Positions 17,734 to 26,925 of a DNA stretch of 64,000 nt are shown here, in pieces. Source of the DNA: an uncultured Sulfitobacter sp. (GTDB lineage: Bacteria; Pseudomonadota; Alphaproteobacteria; Rhodobacterales; Rhodobacteraceae); NCBI RefSeq assembly GCF_947497275.1, contig NZ_CANMFS010000005.1:186001-250000 (forward strand), in the 5' to 3' direction. The translations under genes and the position numbers were made by a program. The notes under the pieces were generated by a model, which saw only the letters and a list, made by a program, of their open reading frames with translations, had not been told where the DNA came from and did no database searches. The number at the start of each line of letters is the position of its first letter. Positions within the stretch are counted from its first letter, which is position 1.

Positions 17734-18981
17734 ATGAGGATCAATCGAAGGACACTAATCCGAACCGGCGGCGCGGCAATGGCTGCGGGTGGCATCGGGG
17801 GAACGGTGAAAGCGCAATCATCAGGTGGAAACTTGCCGCCTCATGTGCCTGAATGGATGCAGTATCAGGGACAGCCTTACCTGAATCCCGCTTACGGTAC
17901 ACCGTCGCCGCATGAAGCTGATGTAGTTCGCCGCTCCATAGCCGGATTTGTCACGGACACAGCTGTTGCCAGCTGGACACCGATCCATCGCCTGCACGGT
18001 ATCATCACTCCCAACGGGCTGACTTTCGAGCGTCACCACGGCGGAGTTCCCGAGATCAACCCTGATGAACACCGGCTGATCATTCATGGACTTGTCGATC
18101 GGCCTCTGATCTTCACGATGGAAGATCTAATGCGCTTCCCTTCGGTTTCCGAACTGCACTTTCTGGAGTGTTCAGGTAATTCGAGTACAGAATTCAGTGA
18201 GAAGAGTTCGCGCCTGTCGGTACAGATGTCGCACGGCTTGCTCAGCTGTTGCGAATGGACCGGTGTGCGTCTTTCTACTCTTCTTGACGAGGTTGGCATT
18301 AAGCCAGAGAGTAAATGGTTGCTGGCTGAAGGCGCTGATGCTGCGGCTATGACGCGCAGCATTCCAATCGAAAAGGCGCTGGACGACGCGATTATCGTCT
18401 ACGCGCAGAACGGCGAGGCGCTTCGCCCCGAGCAGGGTTATCCTGTTCGCTTGTTCCTGCCCGGCTTTGAGGGGAATTCGAATATCAAATGGCTGCGCAG
18501 AATCGAGATTGGTGAACAACCCTGGCAGACCCGCGAGGAGACTTCCAAGTACACAGACCTTCTTCCCGATGGGACAGCGAGGCAGTTCACCTTCAACATG
18601 CCGATCAAGTCAGTCGTGACTTTCCCCAACTTCGAGAAGTCTTTCACCGAAAAAGGTTTCTACGAGATTTCCGGCCTTGCATGGTCAGGCAACGGCAAGG
18701 TCGCCAAGGTCGAAGTTTCGGTTGATGGTGGCTCAACCTGGCAAGAGGCACAATTGCAGGAGCCGATTATCTCGAAATGTTTGACGAGGTTCCGTTTGCC
18801 CTTCACGTGGACTGGCCAGCCGTTCGAGGTTCAGAGCCGCGCGACCGACGAGCACGGGGACGTCCAACCAGCCCGCGAAAGGCTGATTGACGAGGTGGGG
18901 CGCAACGCTCTCTACCATTATAACGGTATTCAGGGTTGGAAAGTGGCAGAGAATGCAGAGGTGACAAATGCAAACGCATAA
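17734..18981 (+). CDS. soxC: Sulfite dehydrogenase molybdenum subunit, SoxC-like
   Basis: The 415-residue protein has a Tat-type leader (NRRTLIRTGGAAMAAGG), the molybdopterin sulfite-oxidase domain with the Mo-binding cysteine in HFLECSGNS near residue 148, and a C-terminal Mo-co dimerisation domain from about residue 290 (VEVSVDGGSTWQEA). It should act in the periplasm with the adjacent cytochrome, as a SoxCD sulfur dehydrogenase or a sulfite dehydrogenase. No soxXYZAB is in the window. Codon use and composition are more AT-rich than neighbours. The start follows a strong GGGAGGAG site. Confidence 0.85.
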   Translation: MRINRRTLIRTGGAAMAAGGIGGTVKAQSSGGNLPPHVPEWMQYQGQPYLNPAYGTPSPHEADVVRRSIAGFVTDTAVASWTPIHRLHGIITPNGLTFERHHGGVPEINPDEHRLIIHGLVDRPLIFTMEDLMRFPSVSELHFLECSGNSSTEFSEKSSRLSVQMSHGLLSCCEWTGVRLSTLLDEVGIKPESKWLLAEGADAAAMTRSIPIEKALDDAIIVYAQNGEALRPEQGYPVRLFLPGFEGNSNIKWLRRIEIGEQPWQTREETSKYTDLLPDGTARQFTFNMPIKSVVTFPNFEKSFTEKGFYEISGLAWSGNGKVAKVEVSVDGGSTWQEAQLQEPIISKCLTRFRLPFTWTGQPFEVQSRATDEHGDVQPARERLIDEVGRNALYHYNGIQGWKVAENAEVTNANA

Positions 18982-19543
18982 TATGACAATGACCATGGTG
19001 GCTGCGACAACAGCTCTCTTGGCTCTGACGGTCGCCCCTGCAATGGCTCAGGATGCCGACGGGCGTTTCGACATTGGCTCATCCGCAACACAGGAACAAA
19101 TTGCTGGCTGGGATATTGATATCCATCCTGACGGTACCGGCCTGCCTGAAGGCAGCGGTACGGTTGCCGAGGGCACAGAGATTTATGCCTATCAGTGTGC
19201 GCATTGTCACGGGGAGGACCCTACAGAGCCAGTTAAAGGGTATCCCGCACTTGCCGGTGGGCAGGGTTCCCTGGACACCGACAAACCGGTCAGGACCATT
19301 GGCAGTTATTGGCCTCACGCGACTACAATCTATGACTATGTAAATCGCGCCATGCCATTCGAGAGCCCTCAGTCCCTCGCCCCTGACGAAGTCTATGCTG
19401 TGACCGCTTATCTGTTGCATGTGAATGATATTCTGCCGGATGACGCGACGCTTGATGCGGGCTCGCTTGCCGCGGTCCGGATGCCCAACGCTGACGGATT
19501 TCACAGTGATATATGGCCTGCCAATCAGGCTGACGCAGACTGA
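18968..19543 (+). CDS. soxD: SoxD-like monohaem cytochrome c
   Basis: The 191-residue protein has a Sec signal ending APAMAQ and one haem motif CAHCH near residue 77, with the likely axial methionine in RAMPFESPQSL. The mature N terminus (GWDIDIHPDGTGLPEGSGT) matches the first domain of SoxD. Paracoccus SoxD is about twice as long and has two haems, so this is a short single-haem version. The gene overlaps soxC by 14 bases. The ATG at 18968 has a GAGGTG site; an ATG at 18983 is an alternative. Confidence 0.82.
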   Translation: MQTHNMTMTMVAATTALLALTVAPAMAQDADGRFDIGSSATQEQIAGWDIDIHPDGTGLPEGSGTVAEGTEIYAYQCAHCHGEDPTEPVKGYPALAGGQGSLDTDKPVRTIGSYWPHATTIYDYVNRAMPFESPQSLAPDEVYAVTAYLLHVNDILPDDATLDAGSLAAVRMPNADGFHSDIWPANQADAD

Positions 19544-19968
19544 TTTAGGCTTTGTAACGGTAGTGCTGAAGTAAACACTGTCTTCACCCGACGGGACGGC
19601 CAGGTTTGGCAGGAATGCCAGATGTCACGTCGGCGTTGCCGTCCGAATCCGTGGCGCTGCACCTTGATCACCCCGCAGATTCTCTGGACCGCACAGGCCG
19701 ATAACCGTGTGGTCCGGGGAAATTATTGGGGTTAAGAAACGGCGGTTGGCAGGCAACGCAATTCGCCCCGCAGCTGCGGATGAGGGCAACGATCTGCGCC
19801 GGAAAGCCTGTGATCTAAAACGGGTCTTGGCCGACCGGCCGGTTCTTTCCGGCACATGCATAAAAAATTCCGATTGTCGCTGGCACAAACCCCTTTCCAA
19901 GGCCGAAAAGCTGTCGGCGTTTGCACGGTTTACTGCTCAGGGCTGGTCCCTCAGGGGACGTCCTTATG
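19544..19968. other. 425-base gap between soxD and the phytanoyl-CoA dioxygenase-like gene; nothing recognised
   Basis: The open frames here are short and show no domain. The composition returns to high GC after about 19,600, which may mark the right end of the soxCD insert. No direct repeat, tRNA or clear terminator hairpin was found. Confidence 0.4.
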
Positions 19969-20766
19969 TCATGTCCGGTCAAGCAGGACGGGAAACCAGT
20001 CTTCGCGCAGGCGGTCGCCCGTTACCATGCCGTGATCGGGAAATGGTGGCGATGTCGGACCGGGGCGTTGGGTATAGAGCGCATCGTCGCCGACCAGCCG
20101 CAGCGAGAATGCGCGGCGCCTGTCACGCGAAGTGTTCCCGCGCGCGCCGTGCAAAATGCCGAAATTGAACGCCACCGCATCGCCCGGTGTCATGTCCCAT
20201 TCGCGTATGTCCATGCCTTCGGCATCGGGGTCGGGGACCGGCATGTAGGGGGCGGGGTCGAAGAACGCGTCGCCCTTTACCCAGCGGGTCGGCAGCACAG
20301 GTTTTTCCCACAGGTGCGATCCGGCGACACAGCGCAGCGTCGCATCGGTCACAGGATCGAGGGGCGACCAGAAACTGACGGTCTGACGGCCTTCCACGAA
20401 GTAATAGGGGCCGTCCTGGTGCCAGGGTGTCGCCATGGAGGTGCCCGGCTCTTTCACCAGCACATGATCGTGGAACAGTTGGACACGCAGCGAACCCATC
20501 AGATCGGCGGCGACCTGCGCTGCGGGAGAGGAGTGTATGACCGTGTTGAATTCGGGGATGCGCTGCCAGTTGCAGTAGTCGTCGAAGAAACGCCCGGTCT
20601 CGCCCGCCTTGTCGTTGTCGGAGGCGTAGGGGCCCGGCGCATCCATATTGCGCGCCACGCCGGCCCGGAGCGCGCCGACATGATCTGCGAAAAGGCCGCG
20701 CACGAGTGTGACGCCGTCGCGCCGGAATTGCGCGATGGCCTCATCAGTCACAAGCGGGTGGGCCAT
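19969..20766 (-). CDS. Phytanoyl-CoA dioxygenase family protein
   Basis: The 265-residue protein has the non-haem Fe(II)/2-oxoglutarate oxygenase facial triad: HQD in TPWHQDGPYYF near residue 117, and the distal His in FNFGILHGARGNTS near residue 205, followed by the 2-oxoglutarate Arg in RRAFSLRLVGDD. The substrate is unknown. Its ATG shares a base with the irr stop (TGATG), so it is translationally coupled to an iron regulator, and its product needs iron. The link is observed; its meaning is an inference. Confidence 0.87.
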   Translation of the reverse strand: MAHPLVTDEAIAQFRRDGVTLVRGLFADHVGALRAGVARNMDAPGPYASDNDKAGETGRFFDDYCNWQRIPEFNTVIHSSPAAQVAADLMGSLRVQLFHDHVLVKEPGTSMATPWHQDGPYYFVEGRQTVSFWSPLDPVTDATLRCVAGSHLWEKPVLPTRWVKGDAFFDPAPYMPVPDPDAEGMDIREWDMTPGDAVAFNFGILHGARGNTSRDRRRAFSLRLVGDDALYTQRPGPTSPPFPDHGMVTGDRLREDWFPVLLDRT

Positions 20767-21185
20767 CAGCGTTTCTTGCGCAGGCGGATCACAACGTCGA
20801 CAGAGGCGATTTCCGCGCCCGGCGGCACGTCGGGGAGTTGCGAGATCACCAGTTGGTCCAGCGGTGCATCCGTAAGGCGCGCCTCATCCTCCCAGAAAAA
20901 ATGGGGATGGTCATGGGTGTTGGTGTCGAAGTAGCTGCGCGAGCCGTCGACGGTGACTTCTTGCAAAAGGCCCGCGTCGCAAAAGGCGCGCAGGGTATTG
21001 TAGACCGTCGCCAGAGATACGGTGCCGCCGTTGTCCTTGGCGGCGTCGAACAGGCTTTCGGCGGTGACATGGCGGTGCTGCCCGTCGCCGACCAGCAGGG
21101 CCGCGAGGGTAAGCCGCTGCCGGGTGGGGCGCAGCCCGGCGTCGGCAAGCCATTTCGTTCCGGTTTCGAGCTCAGTGTCCAGCAT
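20766..21185 (-). CDS. irr: Irr-type Fur-family iron response regulator
   Basis: The 139-residue protein has the Fur-family winged helix (residues 10-90, TRQRLTLAALLVG and VSLATVYNTLRAF) and the Irr-type segment THDHPHFFWED near residue 90 in place of a full Fur metal site. It lacks the CxxC zinc pairs of classical Fur. Irr senses iron through haem in alphaproteobacteria. The position divergent from fabA is the conserved one for irr. It is the first gene of a two-gene leftward unit. Confidence 0.85.
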   Translation of the reverse strand: MLDTELETGTKWLADAGLRPTRQRLTLAALLVGDGQHRHVTAESLFDAAKDNGGTVSLATVYNTLRAFCDAGLLQEVTVDGSRSYFDTNTHDHPHFFWEDEARLTDAPLDQLVISQLPDVPPGAEIASVDVVIRLRKKR

Positions 21186-21403
21186 GATCGACCTCGTTCA
21201 GCATCCTGTGCAATATGGAGGCTGCGAGCGCGGTTTTCAAACGAAAACCTGATTCCGGCCCGCGATGGGGATCACGCACCGGGCGACCGTGTCCTTTGCG
21301 CAGCGCAGACAGGAGCCGGTTCGCAACCCTTGCAGCGACGCAGATCGGGGTGGTAGGAGCGTTGGGACAGAAATTTCAGCTTTCCAGACAAGGACCGCGA
21401 CCC

Positions 21404-21913
21404 ATGGCAGACTTTCCCACAAGCTTCGATAAAGACGATCTGTTGAAATGCGCCCGCGGAGAGCTTTTCGGGCCGGGAAATGCGCAGTTGCCCGCGCCGC
21501 CGATGCTGATGATGGACCGGATCACGGACGTGTCCGGCGACGGCGGAGCACATGGCAAGGGCCACATCGTGGCCGAGTTCGACATCACGCCCGACCTGTG
21601 GTTTTTCGATTGCCACTTCCCCGGCAATCCCATCATGCCCGGCTGTCTGGGTCTGGACGGGCTGTGGCAGCTGACCGGTTTCAACCTTGGCTGGCGCGGC
21701 TGGCAGGGGCGCGGCTATGCGCTGGGCGTGGGCGAGGTCAAGCTGACCGGCATGGTCCGCCCCGACCGCAAGATGCTGACCTACAAGATCGACTTTACCA
21801 AGGCGATCCAGACGCGGCGGCTGACGATGGGCGTGGCGGACGGCATCGTCGAGGCGGATGGCGACGTGATTTATCAGGTCAAAGACATGAAGGTCGCGCT
21901 CAGCGAAAGCTGA
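21404..21913 (+). CDS. fabA: 3-hydroxydecanoyl-[ACP] dehydratase/isomerase
   Basis: The 169-residue hot-dog-fold protein has the active-site histidine in [18 protein letters not shown] near residue 70, with the catalytic Asp in the following helix. It dehydrates 3-hydroxydecanoyl-ACP and isomerises the product, the branch point for unsaturated fatty acids. The start at 21404 follows the family ([10 protein letters not shown]); the frame to 21215 is not used. It heads a fabA-fabB-fabI unit divergent from irr. Confidence 0.95.
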   Translation: MADFPTSFDKDDLLKCARGELFGPGNAQLPAPPMLMMDRITDVSGDGGAHGKGHIVAEFDITPDLWFFDCHFPGNPIMPGCLGLDGLWQLTGFNLGWRGWQGRGYALGVGEVKLTGMVRPDRKMLTYKIDFTKAIQTRRLTMGVADGIVEADGDVIYQVKDMKVALSES

Positions 21914-22003
21914 TCCGGGGCGCGGGCCGGTGTACCCTATTTGGTTGCGCCGAACCGTTTTGCTGTCCTAAACAGGATCGAAGGTATCAAAGGAGTGCTG
22001 CGC

Positions 22004-23233
22004 ATGCGCCGCGTCGTCGTCACGGGACTTGGCATCGTCTCATCCATCGGGAACAACGCCGAAGAGGTCACAACCGCGCTCAAATCCGGCACCAGCGGCA
22101 TCGAAGCCTCGCCGGAAATGGCGGAGCACGGGTTTCGCAGCCGCGTCGCCGGGACGCTCAAGATTGATCCGTCCGAGCATATCGACAAGCGGACCTTTCG
22201 CTTCATGGGGCCGGGTGCCGCCTATGCCTATATCGCGATGGAACAGGCGATTGCCGATGCGGGGTTGGATGACGCGACGGTATCGAACCCGCGCACGGGT
22301 CTGGTCGCGGGGTCTGGCGGGCCGTCGACATCAGCCATGCTCACCGCGCACAACGTGGTGCGCGAAACGGGTGCGACCAAGCGGATCGGCCCCTTTGCGG
22401 TGCCAAAATGCATGTCCTCGACCGTGAGCGCGAACCTGTCAACCGCCTACAAGATCAAGGGCATCAACTATTCCATCACCTCGGCCTGTTCGACATCGCT
22501 GCATTGCATCGGCAACGCGGCGGAGCAGATCATGATGGGCAAGCAGGACGTGATGTTCGCGGGCGGTGGCGAGGAACTGGACTGGACGCTGTCGTGCCTG
22601 TTTGATGCGATGGGGGCGATGAGCAGCAAGTACAACGACACGCCTGCGCAGGCCTCGCGCGCGTTCGATCAGGATCGCGATGGTTTCGTGATCTCGGGCG
22701 GCGGCGGGATGGTCGTGCTGGAGGATCTCGAACATGCGCTGGCGCGCGGTGCGAAGATCTATGCCGAAGTGACCGGATACGCCGCGACATCGGACGGGCA
22801 CGACATGGTGGCGCCATCCGGCGAGGGCGGCGAGCGCGCGATGCGCCTTGCTTTGCAGACGCTGCCGGAAGGCCGCAGCGTGAGCTATATCAACGCGCAC
22901 GGCACGTCGACGCCGGTGGGCGACGTCGGCGAGATCGAGGCCGTGCGCCGGGTGTTCGGGAAGGGCAGCACACCGCCGGTCAGCTCGACCAAGTCGATGA
23001 CGGGCCACGCCCAAGGGGCTGCCGGCGCGCTGGAGGCGATCTTCTGCCTTCTGATGCTGCGCGACGACTTCATCGCGCCGTCGATCAATGTGGGGACGCT
23101 GGATGACCGGCTTGACCCCGAGGAGATCGCGACAACGCGCGTCGACGGAGCGGCGCTCGATTCCGTTATGACGAACTCTTTCGGGTTCGGTGGCACGAAT
23201 GGGTCGATGATCCTTTCGAAATTCAAGCAGTAG
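22004..23233 (+). CDS. fabB: 3-oxoacyl-[ACP] synthase I
   Basis: The 409-residue ketosynthase starts MRRVVVTGLGIVSSIG. It has the nucleophile in ITSACSTSLHCIG near residue 163, the two active-site histidines in NAHGTSTPVGD and GHAQGAAGALEA, and the C-terminal SFGFGGTNGS. It elongates unsaturated acyl-ACPs made by FabA. An AAGGAG site lies 10 bases upstream of the chosen ATG. It lies 90 bases after fabA and 10 bases before fabI. Confidence 0.95.
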   Translation: MRRVVVTGLGIVSSIGNNAEEVTTALKSGTSGIEASPEMAEHGFRSRVAGTLKIDPSEHIDKRTFRFMGPGAAYAYIAMEQAIADAGLDDATVSNPRTGLVAGSGGPSTSAMLTAHNVVRETGATKRIGPFAVPKCMSSTVSANLSTAYKIKGINYSITSACSTSLHCIGNAAEQIMMGKQDVMFAGGGEELDWTLSCLFDAMGAMSSKYNDTPAQASRAFDQDRDGFVISGGGGMVVLEDLEHALARGAKIYAEVTGYAATSDGHDMVAPSGEGGERAMRLALQTLPEGRSVSYINAHGTSTPVGDVGEIEAVRRVFGKGSTPPVSSTKSMTGHAQGAAGALEAIFCLLMLRDDFIAPSINVGTLDDRLDPEEIATTRVDGAALDSVMTNSFGFGGTNGSMILSKFKQ

Positions 23234-23243
23234 GATCGGGTAG

Positions 23244-24035
23244 ATGGCGGGATTGCTGGACGGAAAGCGCGGCCTGATCATGGGTGTCGCCAATGAACGC
23301 TCGATCGCGTGGGGCATTGCGCGCGCGATGGCTGGCGCCGGGGCGGAGCTGGCCTTTACCTATCAGGGAGAGGCGTTCGGCACCCGCCTGAAACCGCTGG
23401 CGCAAAGCGTCGGGTCGGATTTCATGGTCGATGTCGATGTGACCGACGACGCGTCGCTCGATGCCGCGTTCGAGCAACTGGGCGCGCGCTGGCCGACGAT
23501 TGATTTCGTGGTGCATGCGATTGCGTTTTCCGACAAATCGGAACTGACGGGGCGTTTTCTCGATACATCGCGGGCGAACTTCAAGCACTCGCTGGATATT
23601 TCGGCCTATAGTTTCATCGAGGTCGCCCGGCGGGCGCATCCCATGATGGTCGAACAGGGCGGAACGCTGATGACGCTCACCTATCAGGGCTCGAACAAGG
23701 TGGTACCCAATTACAATGTGATGGGCGTAGCCAAGGCGGCACTGGAAAGTACCACACGGTATCTTGCGAACGATCTGGGCCCGGAAGGCATCCGGGTGAA
23801 CGCGATTTCCCCGGGTCCGATGAAGACGCTCGCCGGGGCGGCGATCGGCGGGGCGCGCAAGACCTACAAGCACACCGACCAGAACGCGCCCATGCGAGCC
23901 AACGCGACGCTGGAGGCGGTCGGCGGGACGGCCGTGTATCTGGCATCGGACGCCGGGGCCTGCACCACGGGCGAGATCATACACGTTGATGGCGGCTATC
24001 ATATCCTGGGGATGCCGCAGGCGGAAAACCTCTAG
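23244..24035 (+). CDS. fabI: Enoyl-[ACP] reductase (NADH)
   Basis: The 263-residue short-chain dehydrogenase-type protein has the FabI-type cofactor motif GVANERSIAWGIA and the catalytic pair in VVPNYNVMGVAKAAL (Tyr-x6-Lys). The C-terminal end GEIIHVDGGYHILGM fits the family. It completes each elongation cycle of fatty-acid synthesis and is the last gene of the fabA-fabB-fabI unit. Confidence 0.95.
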   Translation: MAGLLDGKRGLIMGVANERSIAWGIARAMAGAGAELAFTYQGEAFGTRLKPLAQSVGSDFMVDVDVTDDASLDAAFEQLGARWPTIDFVVHAIAFSDKSELTGRFLDTSRANFKHSLDISAYSFIEVARRAHPMMVEQGGTLMTLTYQGSNKVVPNYNVMGVAKAALESTTRYLANDLGPEGIRVNAISPGPMKTLAGAAIGGARKTYKHTDQNAPMRANATLEAVGGTAVYLASDAGACTTGEIIHVDGGYHILGMPQAENL

Positions 24036-24058
24036 CCTTTTTGTATGGTTCGGGCGGT

Positions 24059-24127
24059 CAGGGGGGCTCTGCCCCGTCCGCGGCCTTTGGCCACGGACTC
24101 CCCGGGATATTTGCGGCCAAAAGAAAA
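24059..24127. repeat. Rhodobacterales intergenic REP-like element
   Basis: The segment contains GGGGGGCTCTGCCCC, a GC-rich hairpin core (GGCCTTTGGCC) and then CTCCCCGGGATATTT followed by GCGGCCAAAAGAAAA. This combination is, to my knowledge, a widespread short intergenic repeat in roseobacter genomes. It sits between the convergent ends of fabI and kdsA, where it can also serve as a terminator. Only one copy was seen in this window. Confidence 0.55.
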
Positions 24128-24131
24128 TTGC

Positions 24132-25004
<873 letters not shown>

Positions 25005-25027
25005 TTAGCTGGGGGTGGAGCGGGTTT

Positions 25028-26146
25028 CTACCGCAAAGGCGGTGTTTGCCAGAACCATACCTTGGTGCCGCCGTGGGCAATGGCGGAGCCCTGCGGTTTC
25101 CAGGGCAGGCCTGTCGCCTTCGCGAGGCCGGGTTCGCTTGTTACAAGGCCGACGCGCCAGCCCCTGAACCGGGTGAGCAGGGTCTGCCCGAGGGTCCCGT
25201 AGAGCGGATAGAGCAGTTTCTTGTTGCCGATGCGCGCGCCGTAGGGTGGGTTTACGATGACCAGGCCAGGCGGACCTTTGGGCGGCGTGAGTTCTCCGGC
25301 CGCGTGACAGGTGAACTGCGTGAAGGCGTCGACGCCGGCCCGGTCGGCGTTGGCGGCGGCCATTCGGATGGCGCCGGCGTCGCGGTCAGATCCATAAAAC
25401 CGGTGTGCCGGGCATCTGGGGCCGGCCATTTGTGCCTTCAGGGCCGCGAAGGTGTCGGCGTCGTAATTTGCGAGTTTCTCGAACGCGAAGGAGCGGTTGC
25501 GACCGGGCAAAAGCCCAGCGGCGATTTCCGCCGCTTCGATGATGAAGGTGCCGGATCCGCACATCGGATCGACCACGGGTTCGTGCCCGTTATAGCCCGC
25601 AGCCCGCAGCATCAGGGAGGCCAGCGTTTCGCGCATCGGTGCCTTGCCGACCGCTTCCTTGTGGCCGCGTTTGTGAAGGCTTTCGCCGGAGGTGTCGATG
25701 CTGAACACCACTTGATTGTCGTCGATGCGGGCTTTTAGGACGAGCGCAGCAGTTGGGTCCAGCGTCATGCCGTGACTTTCGACCAGCGCCTTTTCGATCC
25801 GCTGGGTGGCCGCCCCCGCGTGATAGATCCTTGATGCTTTGGTAGTGACCTGTACCCGCAACGGCACATCGGGGCGCAGCAGGTTGCCCCACGGAAACTT
25901 GCGGCTTCGCTTGTCGAGTTGGGCCAGATGGAATGCCATAAAGCCGCCGATCCTTGCCAGCACGCGCGTGGCGCCACGCAACGCGAGGTTTGCGCGCCAA
26001 ACGTCCTGCCAGCCGCCGGTCAAGACCACGCCGCCGGGAACCGGGGCGGCACCGGCAAAGCCAAGCTCGAGCGCTTCTTCGCATAGAGTTGCCTCAAGGC
26101 CGGGGACGGTGGCGAGGAAGATTTCGAAAGTTTGGGTTTGGGTCAT
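25028..26146 (-). CDS. THUMP-domain class I SAM-dependent RNA methyltransferase (RlmL N-half-like)
   Basis: The 372-residue protein has an N-terminal THUMP domain (about residues 45-160), HKRGHKEAVGKAPMRETLA, the motif DPMCGSGTFIIEAA near residue 193 and the N6/N2-methyltransferase motif NPPYGARIG near residue 300. This is the architecture of the 23S rRNA guanine-2445 methyltransferase half of RlmL. The second RlmK half is absent, as usual in alphaproteobacteria. It lies alone on the minus strand, 50 bases before kdsA. Confidence 0.86.
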   Translation of the reverse strand: MTQTQTFEIFLATVPGLEATLCEEALELGFAGAAPVPGGVVLTGGWQDVWRANLALRGATRVLARIGGFMAFHLAQLDKRSRKFPWGNLLRPDVPLRVQVTTKASRIYHAGAATQRIEKALVESHGMTLDPTAALVLKARIDDNQVVFSIDTSGESLHKRGHKEAVGKAPMRETLASLMLRAAGYNGHEPVVDPMCGSGTFIIEAAEIAAGLLPGRNRSFAFEKLANYDADTFAALKAQMAGPRCPAHRFYGSDRDAGAIRMAAANADRAGVDAFTQFTCHAAGELTPPKGPPGLVIVNPPYGARIGNKKLLYPLYGTLGQTLLTRFRGWRVGLVTSEPGLAKATGLPWKPQGSAIAHGGTKVWFWQTPPLR

Positions 26147-26236
26147 GACATCGGCATACTGTTTGCGGACATCCGCCGCATCCCAATAGTGACGTGTCGT
26201 CTAAATTTGGCCGTGTTTGCAGCGTAAGGGACGCGC

Positions 26237-26605
26237 ATGAAGTTTGCCCAGATTTACCGTGAGGAACGGCTGATCAGCCGCCGCAGTCGTGCGCGCAAGG
26301 CACGGCTCGCAGGTCGGATCATCGGCTTTGGTCTGATGATTGGCTTTGCCGCGGTCCTGCGCAGCGATCCCCAGCTACAGGCGGTCGTCGCCGATATCGC
26401 ACTCAAGGCGATCGGGACAGATACACAGCAAGACGTTGCGGATCCGCAAGCGCAGGCGATTGCAGATCTGGGATATGTCGCGGGAAGCGGGGAGGACGAG
26501 GTGCCTGACCAGCTCGGTTTGAATGCGCAGCCAGATTTCAGCACACTCGTGGTGGCGCGTTTGCCGCAGAGCCGGGTGAAGATCAATCGCCCCGCGTTGG
26601 ACTAG
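26237..26605 (+). CDS. Small membrane-anchored protein of unknown function
   Basis: The 122-residue product has a very basic cytoplasmic head (RSRARKARLAGR), one transmembrane segment at about residues 26-42 (IIGFGLMIGFAAVLR) and a periplasmic tail of about 80 residues. I do not recognise a domain. Its GC and codon use match the housekeeping genes nearby, so it is likely a lineage-specific roseobacter gene. Confidence 0.55.
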   Translation: MKFAQIYREERLISRRSRARKARLAGRIIGFGLMIGFAAVLRSDPQLQAVVADIALKAIGTDTQQDVADPQAQAIADLGYVAGSGEDEVPDQLGLNAQPDFSTLVVARLPQSRVKINRPALD

Positions 26606-26925
26606 GGCAGGGCGCGGCGGACTGGCGTTGGTACTCGGCGTGATACCTGCCCATCTTATTGCGATGAATTGGGCGATTTCGTCCGCAGGTTTCGAAATCG
26701 ATTTGTTATAGGTCGTCGAGTTTGGGCAAAGTGCAAAAAAGGTTGGCATTTTTCGTAGGGCTTTGCCGCAAACGCGAATGCCGTGCAGACGAATAGCCAG
26801 ATTGGTTTTGAGAAAATGTGTGGCCCTTACCATCCTATCTCTTCTAGGAAGAACAGGTTATTCCGTTACTGAGAAACTTCTGCTTACATGTACCATTGTA
26901 ATGATCGTACATGTTAAAAGGCTAC
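26606..26925. other. 320-base region before the BspA-RTX gene; no gene recognised
   Basis: The sequence becomes distinctly more AT-rich after about 26,690. No frame has a recognisable domain. It presumably holds the promoter of the BspA-RTX gene. Short inverted copies of ACATGTACCATTGTA-like sequence occur at 26886-26913 (ACATGTAC with GTACATGT), which may be an operator. Confidence 0.35.
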
